64,000 nt of DNA from Inquilinus limosus DSM 16000 (GCF_000423185.1 NZ_AUHM01000002.1:615320-679319); one strand, 5' to 3'; shown: positions 1 through 8,306, numbered from the stretch's first letter. Notes: generated from the letters alone by a model not told the origin. Made by a program: numbers and translations.

Positions 1-410
1 GCCGGCGGGTTCGGCTGCGGCAGCTTGCCGATTGTCGTGTCGCGGTCGTAGCCGAATCGCGGCCAGGCCGGCGCGTGCAGCGCCGCCAGCAGCTCCGCCG
101 CGTGCAGCTGCGCCGGTTCCGGCGGCGGTCCGGGCTCGTGCTCGATATACTCCAGCAGCAGCAGGTCCTCGGCCGCGTGCAGCACGGCCGGCAGCGGCAG
201 GGCGGAATGCCGCGCCAGCTGGCCCAGCATCCAGGCTTCCAGAAGCAGCGGTCCCGGGCCGGCCTTGGCCACCACCCGGCCGCCATCGGCGAGATCGACC
301 CGGAGCACCGCGACGGTCGAGCCGCCCGGCAGCGGCTCGGCCGCCACCGGGCGCACGCCGAGCGCCGCGGCGATACGGTCGGCCAGGACGGGATCGAGCC
401 CGTCAGCCAC
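1..410 (-). CDS. Fructosamine/ketosamine kinase family protein (partial, N-terminal part only)
   Basis: The gene runs off the left edge, so only about 136 N-terminal residues are visible. They read as the N-lobe of the FN3K (fructosamine kinase) family: a PLPGGS glycine-rich turn near residue 25, a VVAKAGPG strand with the nucleotide-binding lysine, an LLLLEYI hinge, an LHA helix, and near residue 122 the family hallmark FGYDRDTTIGKLPQPN. Members phosphorylate sugar moieties of ketoamines or other small molecules with ATP in the cytosol. I chose the GTG at 410 because a GGAGGG ribosome site sits just upstream and the resulting 8-bp overlap with the GntR gene implies translational coupling. 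It is probably the second gene of a gntR-kinase operon. The true substrate is unknown. Confidence 0.8.
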   Translation of the reverse strand, partial: MADGLDPVLADRIAAALGVRPVAAEPLPGGSTVAVLRVDLADGGRVVAKAGPGPLLLEAWMLGQLARHSALPLPAVLHAAEDLLLLEYIEHEPGPPPEPAQLHAAELLAALHAPAWPRFGYDRDTTIGKLPQPNPP

Positions 411-1161
411 GATCGTCCCTCCCGCCCCGCTGATCCAGGCTGAGCGGATAGCGCAGCGGATGGTGGCTGGAGAAGGTCATGTTCACCGGCCGCCCCTGCC
501 GGTCATAGGCGATCTGCTCGACCGTCAGCACCGCAGCCGGCGGGGTCAGCTCCAGCAGATCCGCCTCCTCCGTATTGGCCAGCCGGGCGCTGAGAGTCGT
601 GCGGCCGCGGTCCGGGCGCAGCCGATAGCGGTCGCGGATCTCGGCGTAGAGCGAGCGGTTGCCGGTCGACCAGTCGAGCTCGAGGATCCCCGGCACCAGA
701 CCGGCCGCGAACCAGTCCTGGGTCAGCACCATCGGCAGCCCGTCGAGGCAGCGCAGCCGCTTCAGCATCACCACCTCGGCGCCAGTCGGCAGGAACAGCG
801 GCCGTGCGATCTCCGCCGGCGCCGGGCAGAGCCGGCCTTCGATCAGCCGGCTCGTCGGCGTCCGGCCATGCGCCTCGGCGATGGCGGTGAAGCTGCGCAG
901 CAGGTGCAGCTCGTAGGTCTCCTCCCGCCGCGCCACGAAGAAGCCTTTGCCGGGGTGGCTCAGCAGCCAGCCCTCCTGCACCAGCTCGCGCACCGCCTGG
1001 CGGACGGTGATGCGGCTGACGCCGTAGCGCTTCTCCAGCCCGCGCTCCGACTCCAGCTTGGCGTCGGTGCCGAGCTGGCCCTGCTCGATCTGCGCGCGGA
1101 TTCGCTGCTTGATCTGGCGGTAGAGGGGCTGCGGATCGTCGCGTCTCAGGCCATCATTCAT
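403..1161 (-). CDS. GntR family transcriptional regulator (HutC/UTRA subfamily)
   Basis: A 252-residue DNA-binding repressor. Residues 1-75 carry a GntR winged helix (YRQIKQRIRAQIEQGQL, then YGVSRITVRQAVRELVQEGW). The rest fits a UTRA effector domain that binds small metabolites, often sugars or sugar phosphates, in this subfamily. I start at ATG 1161 rather than the in-frame ATG 60 bp upstream because the sequence from here matches the usual N-terminus of the family. The gene diverges from the GH4-PfkB-ABC operon and overlaps the downstream kinase gene by 8 bp. A perfect 22-bp palindrome in the divergent region is the likely operator for both arms. Induction by the transported glycoside or its phosphate is inference. 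Confidence 0.88.
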   Translation of the reverse strand: MNDGLRRDDPQPLYRQIKQRIRAQIEQGQLGTDAKLESERGLEKRYGVSRITVRQAVRELVQEGWLLSHPGKGFFVARREETYELHLLRSFTAIAEAHGRTPTSRLIEGRLCPAPAEIARPLFLPTGAEVVMLKRLRCLDGLPMVLTQDWFAAGLVPGILELDWSTGNRSLYAEIRDRYRLRPDRGRTTLSARLANTEEADLLELTPPAAVLTVEQIAYDRQGRPVNMTFSSHHPLRYPLSLDQRGGRDDRG

Positions 1162-1234
1162 GGCGTGCGAGGCATCTCGGAGGGAGCGGGGATCATCCTC
1201 GCTGCATACACGCAAATCCACGGCCCGGCCACAA

Positions 1235-1263
1235 TTGACATGACTGGTTATAACCAGTCATAA
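1235..1263 (+). promoter_or_regulatory. Predicted sigma-70 promoter with GntR operator in the spacer
   Basis: A consensus TTGACA box lies at 1235-1240. Seventeen bases later a weak -10 candidate (TCATAA, 1258-1263) follows. The spacer and box edges are filled by a perfect 22-bp palindrome at 1240-1261 with arms ATGACTGGTTA and TAACCAGTCAT. Its core GGTTATAACC resembles HutC-type GntR operators. A repressor here would block polymerase directly. The ribosome site GGGAGG (1279-1284) and the GH4 ATG (1289) follow at normal distances. Confidence 0.7.
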
Positions 1264-1288
1264 CTTTGACCGGCACGTGGGAGGCGGC

Positions 1289-2674
1289 ATGAAACTGACC
1301 CTGGTCGGCGGCGGCGGAGTCCGCGCGCCCCTGTTCATCGAATCGGCGCTGCGCCGGGCGGAGTGGAGCAACCTCACCGAGCTGTGCCTGCTGGACATCG
1401 ACGGCCCGCGGCTGGAGCTGTTCGGCGGGCTGGGGTCGGAGATCGCCCGGCGGATGAAGTCGCCGGTGAAAATCACCACCAGCCTGGACCCGGAGCGGGC
1501 GCTGGCCGGCGCCGCCTATGTCGTGACCACGGTTCGGCCCGGGCTGGAGGAAGGCCGGATCAAGGACGAGCGGATCGCCCTGGCGCATGGCGTGCTGGGG
1601 CAGGAGACGACCGGGCCCGGCGGCTTCGCCATGGCGCTGCGCAGCATCCCGACGATTCTGGGCTATGCCGAGCTGCTGAAGCGGGTCAGCCCGGACGCCT
1701 GGCTGTTCAACTTCACCAACCCGGCCGGCCTCGTCACCCAGGCGCTGCGCGACGCCGGCTTCGACCGCACCGTCGGCATCTGCGACGGCGCCAACGCCGC
1801 CCAGTCGGCGGTGGCGCGCTGGTTCGACGTGCCGGAGAAGTCGGTGCGGACCGAGGTGTTCGGGCTGAACCACCTGTCCTTCACCCGCCGCGCCGAGATC
1901 GGCGGCGAGGACGTGCTGCCGCGGCTTCTGGCCGACGACGCGTTCCTGGCCGCCTCGGCCCAGAAGGTGTTCAGCCCGCGCGTGGTCCGCCGCCACGGGA
2001 TGTGGATCAACGAGTACCTCTATTACTTCTACTATGCGGAGAAGGCGGTGGAGGCGATCCGGTCGGACGCCCGCACCCGCGGCGAGGAGGTGCGCGACCT
2101 GAACCGGACCCTGATCGAGCAGCTGACCGCGCTGGACTGGCGCCGCAACCCGGAGAAGGCGCTGGAGGCCTATTACGCCTATGCCCATCGCCGCAACGCC
2201 ACCTACATGCACTACGCCCAGGAGGGCGCGCCGAGCATGGAGGAGGCGGACCGGGCGCTGGCCGCCGGCGCCCATGCGCCGCTGGGCGATGAGGGCGAGG
2301 GCTATGCCGGTGTCGCGCTCGACCTGGTCGACGCGCTGGAGACCGGCAAGCCGCTCCACAGCGGGCTGAACGTGCCGAACCAGGGCGCCATCGACGGGCT
2401 GCGCGAAGAGGATGTGGTCGAGGTCAGCTGCGTCGTCGACCGCGACGGGGTGCGGCCGCTGCCGATCGGCGCGATGCCGGAGGCGCAGGCCCAGCTGGTG
2501 CACAGCGTCAAGCGCTACGAGCGGCTGGCGGTGCGGGCGATCCGCGAGCGCGACCGCGACCTTGCGGTCGAGGCGCTGGTGGCGCATCCGCTGGTGCTGT
2601 CCTATTCCCGGGCCGAGGCGCTGGTCGACGAATACCTCGCCGTCCATGCCCCCTATGTCGGCAATTGGCAATGA
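1289..2674 (+). CDS. Glycoside hydrolase family 4 enzyme (6-phospho-beta-glucosidase/alpha-glycosidase type)
   Basis: A 461-residue cytosolic enzyme of family GH4, which cleaves glycosides by an NAD+- and Mn2+-dependent oxidation-elimination mechanism. Visible features are the N-terminal dinucleotide loop (LVGGGGVRAP, residues 5-14), FNFTNPAG (140-147), the GICDG cysteine Cys165 and the GLNHL histidine His195, the last two corresponding to the metal ligands of the family. Length matches the 6-phospho-glucosidase branch. Sequence alone does not tell whether the substrate is phosphorylated or which anomer is cut. The start at 1289 has a GGGAGG site 5 bases upstream. It is the first gene of a five-gene operon and its stop overlaps the ATG of the PfkB kinase, so hydrolysis and phosphorylation are probably linked. 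Confidence 0.88.
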   Translation: MKLTLVGGGGVRAPLFIESALRRAEWSNLTELCLLDIDGPRLELFGGLGSEIARRMKSPVKITTSLDPERALAGAAYVVTTVRPGLEEGRIKDERIALAHGVLGQETTGPGGFAMALRSIPTILGYAELLKRVSPDAWLFNFTNPAGLVTQALRDAGFDRTVGICDGANAAQSAVARWFDVPEKSVRTEVFGLNHLSFTRRAEIGGEDVLPRLLADDAFLAASAQKVFSPRVVRRHGMWINEYLYYFYYAEKAVEAIRSDARTRGEEVRDLNRTLIEQLTALDWRRNPEKALEAYYAYAHRRNATYMHYAQEGAPSMEEADRALAAGAHAPLGDEGEGYAGVALDLVDALETGKPLHSGLNVPNQGAIDGLREEDVVEVSCVVDRDGVRPLPIGAMPEAQAQLVHSVKRYERLAVRAIRERDRDLAVEALVAHPLVLSYSRAEALVDEYLAVHAPYVGNWQ

Positions 2675-3603
2675 CCGGCGCGGCGCATACAGGCTGCGAC
2701 GTTGTCGTGGTCGGCGAATACTACTGGGACCTGATCTTCACCGGCCTGCCGGAGGTGCCGCGGCTGGGCGCCGACCTGTTCGCGCGCGGCTTCGCCACCC
2801 TGCCCGGCGCCAGCTTCACCACCGCCGCCGCGGCGCACCGGCTGGGCCTCAGGACCGTCTGGGCTGCCGATTTCGGCATCGACCTGTTCAGCCGGCTGGC
2901 GCTGGAGGCGGCGAAGGCGGAAGGGCTGGATGACCGGCTGTTCCGCCGGCTGGACCAGCCGCTGGAGCGGGTCAGCGCCGCCTTCTCCTTCGACCACGAC
3001 CGCGGCTTCGTCACCTACGCCGTGCGCGACGACCTGCCGCCGACGCCGGAGGCGCTGGCCGCGGTCGTGCCGAAGGCCCTGCTGCTGCAGAGCTTCCGGC
3101 TGCAGCCGGAGCTGCTGGCCCTGGCACGGGCGGCGAAGCGGCGGGGCGTGCTGGTCTATCTCGACTGCCAGCACGTGCCGCACCAGATCGACACGCCGGG
3201 CGTGGCCGAGCTGTTCCGCGAGATCGATGTCTTCGCCCCGAACGAATCCGAGGCGCTGGCCTTCACCGGGGCGCCGGATGTCGACGCCGCGCTGGAGCGG
3301 ATGGCGAACATGGTTCCGACCGTCCTGGTCAAGCGCGGCGCCGCCGGCGCGGTCGGCCTCAGCCGCGGCGAGCGTTGCGAAGTGCCGGCCCCGGCGGTGA
3401 GGGTGGTCGACACCACCGGGGCCGGCGACAGCTTCAACGCCGGCTTCCTCTACGGCCGGCTGCGCGGCTTCGGCTTCCGCGACAGCCTGGCCCTGGCCGC
3501 GACCTGCGGCGCGCTCGCCACCACCGATTACGGCGGAAGGGCGCTGCCGCGCGAGGCCGAGCTGCTGGCGCTGGCGCGGCTCGAGGCTCCGGCCTCCACC
3601 TGA
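2671..3603 (+). CDS. PfkB family carbohydrate kinase
   Basis: A 310-residue ribokinase-fold sugar kinase. The C-terminal PfkB signature is clear: DTTGAGDSFNAGF, with the catalytic base Asp253 and the GAGD anion hole. The N-terminal signature is looser (GEYYWDLIF, then GASFTTAAAAHRLG). Members phosphorylate a sugar hydroxyl with ATP. It begins with an ATGA overlap with the GH4 stop, so the two are translated together. In this context it either phosphorylates the monosaccharide released by GH4 or supplies the phosphorylated glycoside GH4 needs; the sequence does not decide. No phosphotransferase-system gene is nearby, which makes a kinase for an ABC-imported sugar plausible. Confidence 0.87.
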   Translation: MTGAAHTGCDVVVVGEYYWDLIFTGLPEVPRLGADLFARGFATLPGASFTTAAAAHRLGLRTVWAADFGIDLFSRLALEAAKAEGLDDRLFRRLDQPLERVSAAFSFDHDRGFVTYAVRDDLPPTPEALAAVVPKALLLQSFRLQPELLALARAAKRRGVLVYLDCQHVPHQIDTPGVAELFREIDVFAPNESEALAFTGAPDVDAALERMANMVPTVLVKRGAAGAVGLSRGERCEVPAPAVRVVDTTGAGDSFNAGFLYGRLRGFGFRDSLALAATCGALATTDYGGRALPREAELLALARLEAPAST

Positions 3604-3667
3604 GCGGCGGGACCCAACCCGCCCGCAACGACAAGATGTTCAGACAGGGGCTTGAACGGAGGGAACC

Positions 3668-4930
3668 GTGAAGATCGCAACATTATCCCTGACCGCGGCG
3701 CTGGCCGCCTTCGCCACGGGCGGGGCCGAGGCCGCGACCGTGAAGCTGTTCTGCGGCGCCACCGACTACGATCTGTGCAGCAGCGCCGCCGAGGCCTGGG
3801 CCAAGCAGACCGGCAACGCGGTCACCATCAACAAGATGCCGGCGGTGTGGGACGACGCCGTGCCGCTGTACCAGCAGATGCTGGCGGCGCAGTCGACCGA
3901 CATCGACGTGCTGGTGATCGACGTGATCTGGATGGGCATGCTGAAGAACCATCTGCTCGACCTCGGCCCGATGGTGCCGAAGGAGGAGGTGGCGGCGCAC
4001 TTCCCGACCACGATCGACGCGGCGACGATCGACGGCCATCTGCTGGCCCTGCCCTGGTACATGGACACCGGGCTGATCTTCTACCGCAAGGACCTGCTGG
4101 AGAAGCACGGCAAGCCGGTGCCGAAGACCTGGGCCGAGCTGACCGAGACGGCCAAGGCGGTGCAGGAGGCCGAGCGCAAGGCCGGCAATGCCGACATGTG
4201 GGGCTTCGTCTGGCAGGGCAAGTCCTATGAGGGGCTGACCTGCGACGCCATCGAATGGGTCGCCAGCCATGGCGGGGGCACCATCATCGACACCAAGGGC
4301 GACGTCACCATCGACAACCCCAAGGCGGCCGAGGCGCTGACCCTGGCCCGCGGCTGGATCGACACGATCAGCCCGCAGGGCGTGCTGAACTACGACGAGG
4401 AGGCCTCCCGCGCCGTGTTCGAGAGCGGCAAGGCCGTGTTCCTGCGCAACTGGCCCTATGTCTGGGGCACCTCGCAGGCCGAGGGCGGGGCCTTGGTCGG
4501 CAAGGTCGGGGTGGCGGCGCTGCCGGTCGGCGCCGAAGGCGAGAAGTCGAGCGGCTGCCTCGGGCCCGCCTATCTCGGCGTGTCGAAATACTCCGAGAAC
4601 AAGGAGGCGGCGGTCGACCTGATCCGCTACATGACCGGCGCCGCCGACCAGAAGCGCCGGGCGATCCAGGGCGCCTACAACCCGACCATCGCCGCGCTGT
4701 ACGAGGACCCGGAGGTGCTGAAGAAGCTGCCCTTCCTGAAGGACACGGAAGCCGCCTTCGCCGACAGCATCGCCCGCCCCTCCGCCGTCACCGGCGCCAG
4801 CTACAACCGGGTGTCGCAGGCCTTCTCCAAATCGGTGCATGCCGTGCTGACCGGCGACGAGAAGCCCGACGCCGCGGTGGCCGATCTGGCCAAGGAGCTG
4901 GAGCGGCTGCGCCAGCGGGCGAAGTGGTGA
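3668..4930 (+). CDS. ABC transporter sugar-binding protein (family 1)
   Basis: A 420-residue periplasmic solute-binding protein. A signal peptide spans residues 1-22 (ends GGAEA, cleavage before ATVKL). The mature part has the family-1 pattern: a hinge strand with LPWYMDTGLIFYRKDLL, PKTWAEL, an aromatic-rich site including LRNWPYVW, and a C-terminal helix LAKELERLRQRA. This class binds oligosaccharides such as maltose or trehalose. The start is GTG at 3668 with GGAGGG 5 bases upstream. It sits 64 bp after the PfkB gene. A 168-bp inverted-repeat element separates it from the permease genes, so its mRNA level may differ from theirs. Confidence 0.92.
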   Translation: MKIATLSLTAALAAFATGGAEAATVKLFCGATDYDLCSSAAEAWAKQTGNAVTINKMPAVWDDAVPLYQQMLAAQSTDIDVLVIDVIWMGMLKNHLLDLGPMVPKEEVAAHFPTTIDAATIDGHLLALPWYMDTGLIFYRKDLLEKHGKPVPKTWAELTETAKAVQEAERKAGNADMWGFVWQGKSYEGLTCDAIEWVASHGGGTIIDTKGDVTIDNPKAAEALTLARGWIDTISPQGVLNYDEEASRAVFESGKAVFLRNWPYVWGTSQAEGGALVGKVGVAALPVGAEGEKSSGCLGPAYLGVSKYSENKEAAVDLIRYMTGAADQKRRAIQGAYNPTIAALYEDPEVLKKLPFLKDTEAAFADSIARPSAVTGASYNRVSQAFSKSVHAVLTGDEKPDAAVADLAKELERLRQRAKW

Positions 4931-4984
4931 GCGGGCAACGAGGATAGGCCGGTGCCGGCATCTTCAACCGGCTTTCCCATCCTT

Positions 4985-5152
4985 GTCCCCCCTCCCCTTG
5001 CGGGAGGGGGGCAGGGGGAGGGGTCTGCGCGCGTCCGTGCGCGAATGACCTTTGGTGCGCCGGCCGGCCCCACTGATCTGCCAAATCCCATCGCCGGCCC
5101 TCGCCGAGAAAACCCCCTCCCCCTACCCCCCTCCCGCAAGGGGAGGGGGGAC
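4985..5152 (+). repeat. 168-bp palindromic element, copy 1 (39-bp inverted repeats, 90-bp centre)
   Basis: Left arm 4985-5023 and right arm 5114-5152 are reverse complements at 38 of 39 positions. Each arm is itself a G/C hairpin (CCCCTCCC...GGGAGGGG). The 90-bp centre starts with TCTGCGCGCGTCCG. A second copy with identical arm and centre lengths lies at 28661-28828 on the other strand. Both sit between a sugar-binding-protein gene and its first permease gene. Here the element begins 54 bp after the binding-protein stop and ends 20 bp before the permease ATG. Confidence 0.93.
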
Positions 5153-5172
5153 TCGATCGGGGGACTTCGTCG

Positions 5173-6063
5173 ATGACCGGCCGGGTGGCGCGGTCGCATC
5201 GGCGGGCAGGGTGGCTGTTCCTGGCGCCGACGCTGGCGGCGCTGGTGCTGGTGGCGCTGTGGCCGCTGCTGCGCACCCTGTTCTTCTCCACCACCGACGC
5301 CGTGCTCGATGACCCGACGAACTACGACTTCGTCTGGCTCGACAACTTCGTCGAGGTCGCCCGCGATCCGCAATGGTGGCGAGCGGTGGAGAACACGCTG
5401 GTCTTCACCGTCGTCTCGGTGGCGCTGGAGACGCTGCTGGGCCTCGCCATCGCGCTGCTGCTGAACGAGGCGATCCCCGGCCGCGGCGTGCTGCGCGCCG
5501 CCATCCTGGTGCCCTGGTCGATCCCGGTCGTGGTCTCGGCCAAGATCTGGGAATGGCTGCTGCACGACCAGTTCGGCATCATCAACCGCCTGCTGATCGA
5601 TCTCGGCCTGATCGGGAACGGCGTGGCCTGGACCGCCGACCCGTCGCTGGCGCTGGGCGTCGTCATCTTCGTCGATGTCTGGATCACCACACCCTTCATG
5701 GTCCTGCTGATCCTGGCCGGGCTGCAGCTGATCCCGACCGAGATCCATGAGGCGGCACGGGTCGACGGGGTGTCCTGGTGGAAGCGCCTGACCTCGATCA
5801 CCCTGCCGATGCTGCGGGTGCCGATCGGCGTCGCCGTGCTGTTCCGCACCCTCGACGCGCTCCGGATGTTCGACCTCAGCTACGTCCTCGGCGGCAACGG
5901 CGAGCCGACCATGACCATGACGATCTACGCCCGCAACCAGCTGGTCAGCTTTCAGGAGCTGGGCTACGGCTCCGCCGCCTCGACCTGGGTGTTCCTGCTG
6001 ATCGCCCTGATCGCGATCGTCATCATCGGCGCGATCCGGCTGGACCGGGCGACCGTGCGATGA
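5173..6063 (+). CDS. ABC sugar transporter permease (MalF/UgpA type)
   Basis: A 296-residue inner-membrane protein with six predicted membrane segments, the first at about residues 13-35. The binding-protein-dependent permease EAA loop is at about 193 (EAARVDGVSWWKRL), where the ATPase subunit docks. It forms a heterodimer with the next gene product. The stop overlaps the next ATG (ATGA), which fits a 1:1 pair. No ATPase gene occurs in the operon, so a shared MsmX/UgpC-type ATPase from elsewhere must drive it (inference). Confidence 0.93.
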   Translation: MTGRVARSHRRAGWLFLAPTLAALVLVALWPLLRTLFFSTTDAVLDDPTNYDFVWLDNFVEVARDPQWWRAVENTLVFTVVSVALETLLGLAIALLLNEAIPGRGVLRAAILVPWSIPVVVSAKIWEWLLHDQFGIINRLLIDLGLIGNGVAWTADPSLALGVVIFVDVWITTPFMVLLILAGLQLIPTEIHEAARVDGVSWWKRLTSITLPMLRVPIGVAVLFRTLDALRMFDLSYVLGGNGEPTMTMTIYARNQLVSFQELGYGSAASTWVFLLIALIAIVIIGAIRLDRATVR

Positions 6064-6941
6064 CCCTCGTCGCGGCTCCCGATCTCGCCCTGGCCCGCGC
6101 CGCCGCCCGGCACCGCCGGCGCCGGCTGCTGCGCTCGATCGGCCTCGGCGTCGCCGTGGCGCTGGTGCTGGTCTACACCCTGTTCCCCTATTATTGGGCG
6201 ATCGTCTCCTCGCTGAAGACCGGGGCGTCGCTGTTCCAGGCGACGCTGCTGCCGGCCTTCGAGCTGGTCTACTACCGGCAGATGCTGCAGGACCCGGTGT
6301 TCCTGCGCTCGATCGTCAACTCGCTGATCGTCGCCGGCTCGGCCACGGGCATCTCGCTCCTGCTCGCCATCGGCGCCGCCTATGCGCTGGGGCGGCTGGA
6401 GTTCCCGCTGCGGCGGACGGTGCTGCTGGTGATCCTGATGATCTCGATCCTCCCGCAGATCGTGGTGCTGTCCGGGATGTTCGAGCTGGTGCGCTGGCTG
6501 GGCCTGTACAACCGGCTGGGGTCGCTGACCTTCGCCTATCTGATCTTCACCCTGCCCTTCACCGTCTGGGTTCTGGCCGGATTCATCCAGGACATCCCGC
6601 GCGAGCTGGAGGAGGCGGCGCTGATGGACGGCGCCGGCCGCGGCCGGGTGCTGGTCAGCGTGCTGCTGCCGCTGATGGGGCCGGCCCTGGCCTCGATCGG
6701 CCTGCTGGCCTTCATCCAGGCCTGGAACGAGTTCCTGTTCGCCCTGACCTTCATCCTGTCGGACAAGAACCGGACCGTTCCGGTGGCGATCGCCACCATC
6801 GCCGGCGGCAGCCGCTACGAGTATCCCTTCGGCCCGATCATGGCGGCCTCGGTGGTGGTGACCCTGCCGCTGATCGCCCTGGTGCTGATCTTCCAGCGCA
6901 AGATCGTGGCCGGGCTGACTGCGGGAGCGATCAAGGGATAA
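6060..6941 (+). CDS. ABC sugar transporter permease (MalG/UgpE type)
   Basis: A 293-residue partner permease. It has a positively charged N-terminus (ARHRRRRLLR), a first membrane segment at about 24-42, an EAA loop at 185-187 (EEAALMDGAGRGRVL) and the typical MalG tail QRKIVAGLTAGAIKG. The ATG overlaps the preceding stop. It is the last gene of the GH4-PfkB-transport operon. Its C-terminus was the template by which the orphan fragment at 31299-31439 could be recognised. Confidence 0.93.
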   Translation: MTLVAAPDLALARAAARHRRRRLLRSIGLGVAVALVLVYTLFPYYWAIVSSLKTGASLFQATLLPAFELVYYRQMLQDPVFLRSIVNSLIVAGSATGISLLLAIGAAYALGRLEFPLRRTVLLVILMISILPQIVVLSGMFELVRWLGLYNRLGSLTFAYLIFTLPFTVWVLAGFIQDIPRELEEAALMDGAGRGRVLVSVLLPLMGPALASIGLLAFIQAWNEFLFALTFILSDKNRTVPVAIATIAGGSRYEYPFGPIMAASVVVTLPLIALVLIFQRKIVAGLTAGAIKG

Positions 6942-7026
6942 GTCTCGTCCGGTCTGCCATCGTCTTGACTGCACGTCTGCGCCATGGGCTGATGCATAGC
7001 GGCCTTACAGCTATCGCGAGGGGGAA

Positions 7027-7374
7027 ATGCGTCGCTCAGCCTGGTCTGCTGTTCTTCTCCTCTTCTTGCCGGGCTGCATCGGCGGCGGTCCGGACCACGC
7101 TGAACAGCTGACTGCCGACCGGCAGAAATGCAGCGAGTTCGGCTTTCAGGACGGAACCGATCCCTTCGCCGATTGCGTGATGAAGCTCTCGATGAAGCGG
7201 GAGCGCGAGCAGCCGCCGGATCACGACACCCTGGTGAAGCGGTACAGGGCCCTCAGCATGGAGCGGCGCGGCGACGATCGTTATCCGGTGTGCAGCGCCG
7301 CCGACATGGATAGCGAGCTCGACATCTCGACCGGCAAATGGGTCGGGCCGAACTGCCAGATGGCTCCCGACTGA
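7027..7374 (+). CDS. Small predicted lipoprotein, conserved Cys/Gly motif
   Basis: A 115-residue protein with a short signal and lipobox (LFLPGC, cysteine at about residue 17), so probably a lipid-anchored envelope protein. The body has CSEFGFQDGTDPFADCVMKL, a pattern seen in small proteobacterial lipoproteins of unknown function, and a C-terminal half with two more cysteines that could form a disulfide. The ribosome site GAGGGGGAA precedes the ATG. It lies alone between the sugar operon and a convergent LysR gene. I do not recognise a function. Confidence 0.72.
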   Translation: MRRSAWSAVLLLFLPGCIGGGPDHAEQLTADRQKCSEFGFQDGTDPFADCVMKLSMKREREQPPDHDTLVKRYRALSMERRGDDRYPVCSAADMDSELDISTGKWVGPNCQMAPD

Positions 7375-7399
7375 GGCCAGCCGCCGGGGTGGCCACGGC

Positions 7400-8272
7400 C
7401 TAAACCGCCCGGGCGAGCGCGGGTGCAGCGTCCGCCGCCTCGACGATCAGCCGGCCGAGCTCGCAGGCGCAGGCGGCCTTGGTGCCCGACCGCCAGATCA
7501 GGCTGAACTCCACCTCCGGCAGGGGCGGCAGGCCGTGGCGGCCGTCGAGGATCTTCATCCCCGGCTCGAGCTCGTCACAGGTGAAGTTCGACGCGGCCAG
7601 CCCCGCCAGCACCGCCGCGCGCAGGCCGTGCTGGTTTCCCGAGGTGAAGCCGACATGCCACTCCACCGCCGCCCCCGCCAGGGCGTCGACGGCGATGGCC
7701 CGGCACGGGCAGGGAGGCGGGGCGAGCGCGAGCGGCAGCGACGTGCCCGGCGGCCAGTCGAAGGTCTCGGCCGCGGCCCAGACGAACTGAGCCCGTCGCA
7801 GCACCGTGCCGCCGGTTTCGCCCGGCCGGGACATCACCACGGCGAGATCGAGCTCTCCCGCCTCGACCTTGGCGCGCAGGTCGAGGCAGACGCTGACCGC
7901 CACCTCCAGCCGCACCTGGGGGAAGCCGCGGGCAAAGCGGCGCAGCAGCAGCGGCAGCCGGTCGCCCATGAAGTTCTCCGGCACGCCGAAGCGGACGACG
8001 CCGGAGACCGAGGACGGCTGGAAGCGCCGGGTCAGCGCGTCCTGCGCCTGCAGGATCTGCTCGGCATGGCGCAGGAACTCCTCGCCGTCCTCGGTCAGGA
8101 GCAGCTTGCGCGTGGTCCGGTGCAGCAGCGGCCGGCCCACCTGTTCCTCCAGCCGCCGGATCTGGTGGCTGACCGCGGACTGGGTGAGGTGCAGCCGCTG
8201 GGCCGCACGGGTGAACCCGCCGGCCTCATGGACGGCGACGAAGGCGCGCAGCAGGGCAGGGTCGAAATCCAT
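7400..8272 (-). CDS. LysR family transcriptional regulator
   Basis: A 290-residue regulator with an N-terminal LysR winged helix (residues 1-60; LRAFVAVHEAGGFTRAAQRL, TQSAVSHQIRRLE) and a substrate-binding domain behind it. It diverges from a DHA2-type exporter gene, whose expression it probably controls. An inverted repeat TGGCG-N9-CGCCA lies 16 bp upstream of its start. The Shine-Dalgarno sequence is weak (TTTGGGTC), consistent with low expression. The ligand is unknown. Confidence 0.9.
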   Translation of the reverse strand: MDFDPALLRAFVAVHEAGGFTRAAQRLHLTQSAVSHQIRRLEEQVGRPLLHRTTRKLLLTEDGEEFLRHAEQILQAQDALTRRFQPSSVSGVVRFGVPENFMGDRLPLLLRRFARGFPQVRLEVAVSVCLDLRAKVEAGELDLAVVMSRPGETGGTVLRRAQFVWAAAETFDWPPGTSLPLALAPPPCPCRAIAVDALAGAAVEWHVGFTSGNQHGLRAAVLAGLAASNFTCDELEPGMKILDGRHGLPPLPEVEFSLIWRSGTKAACACELGRLIVEAADAAPALARAV

Positions 8273-8287
8273 GACCCAAATATATGA

Positions 8288-8306
8288 TGGCGGAAAATGG
8301 ACGCCA
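8288..8306. promoter_or_regulatory. Candidate LysR operator between lysR and the MFS exporter
   Basis: TGGCG (8288-8292) and CGCCA (8302-8306) form an inverted repeat with a 9-base centre inside the only AT-rich part of the 187-bp divergent region. The size and placement fit a LysR recognition site. Only the symmetry is observed. Confidence 0.35.

Noticed and set aside
32-443. Plus-strand open frames over the first 440 bp
   Set aside because: They are Arg/Pro/Ala-rich, lack domains and lie antisense to a clear fructosamine-kinase frame.
1193-2671. 492-codon minus-strand frame opposite the GH4 gene
   Set aside because: A high-GC shadow: His/Gln/Arg-rich with no motif, whereas the plus frame has all GH4 motifs.
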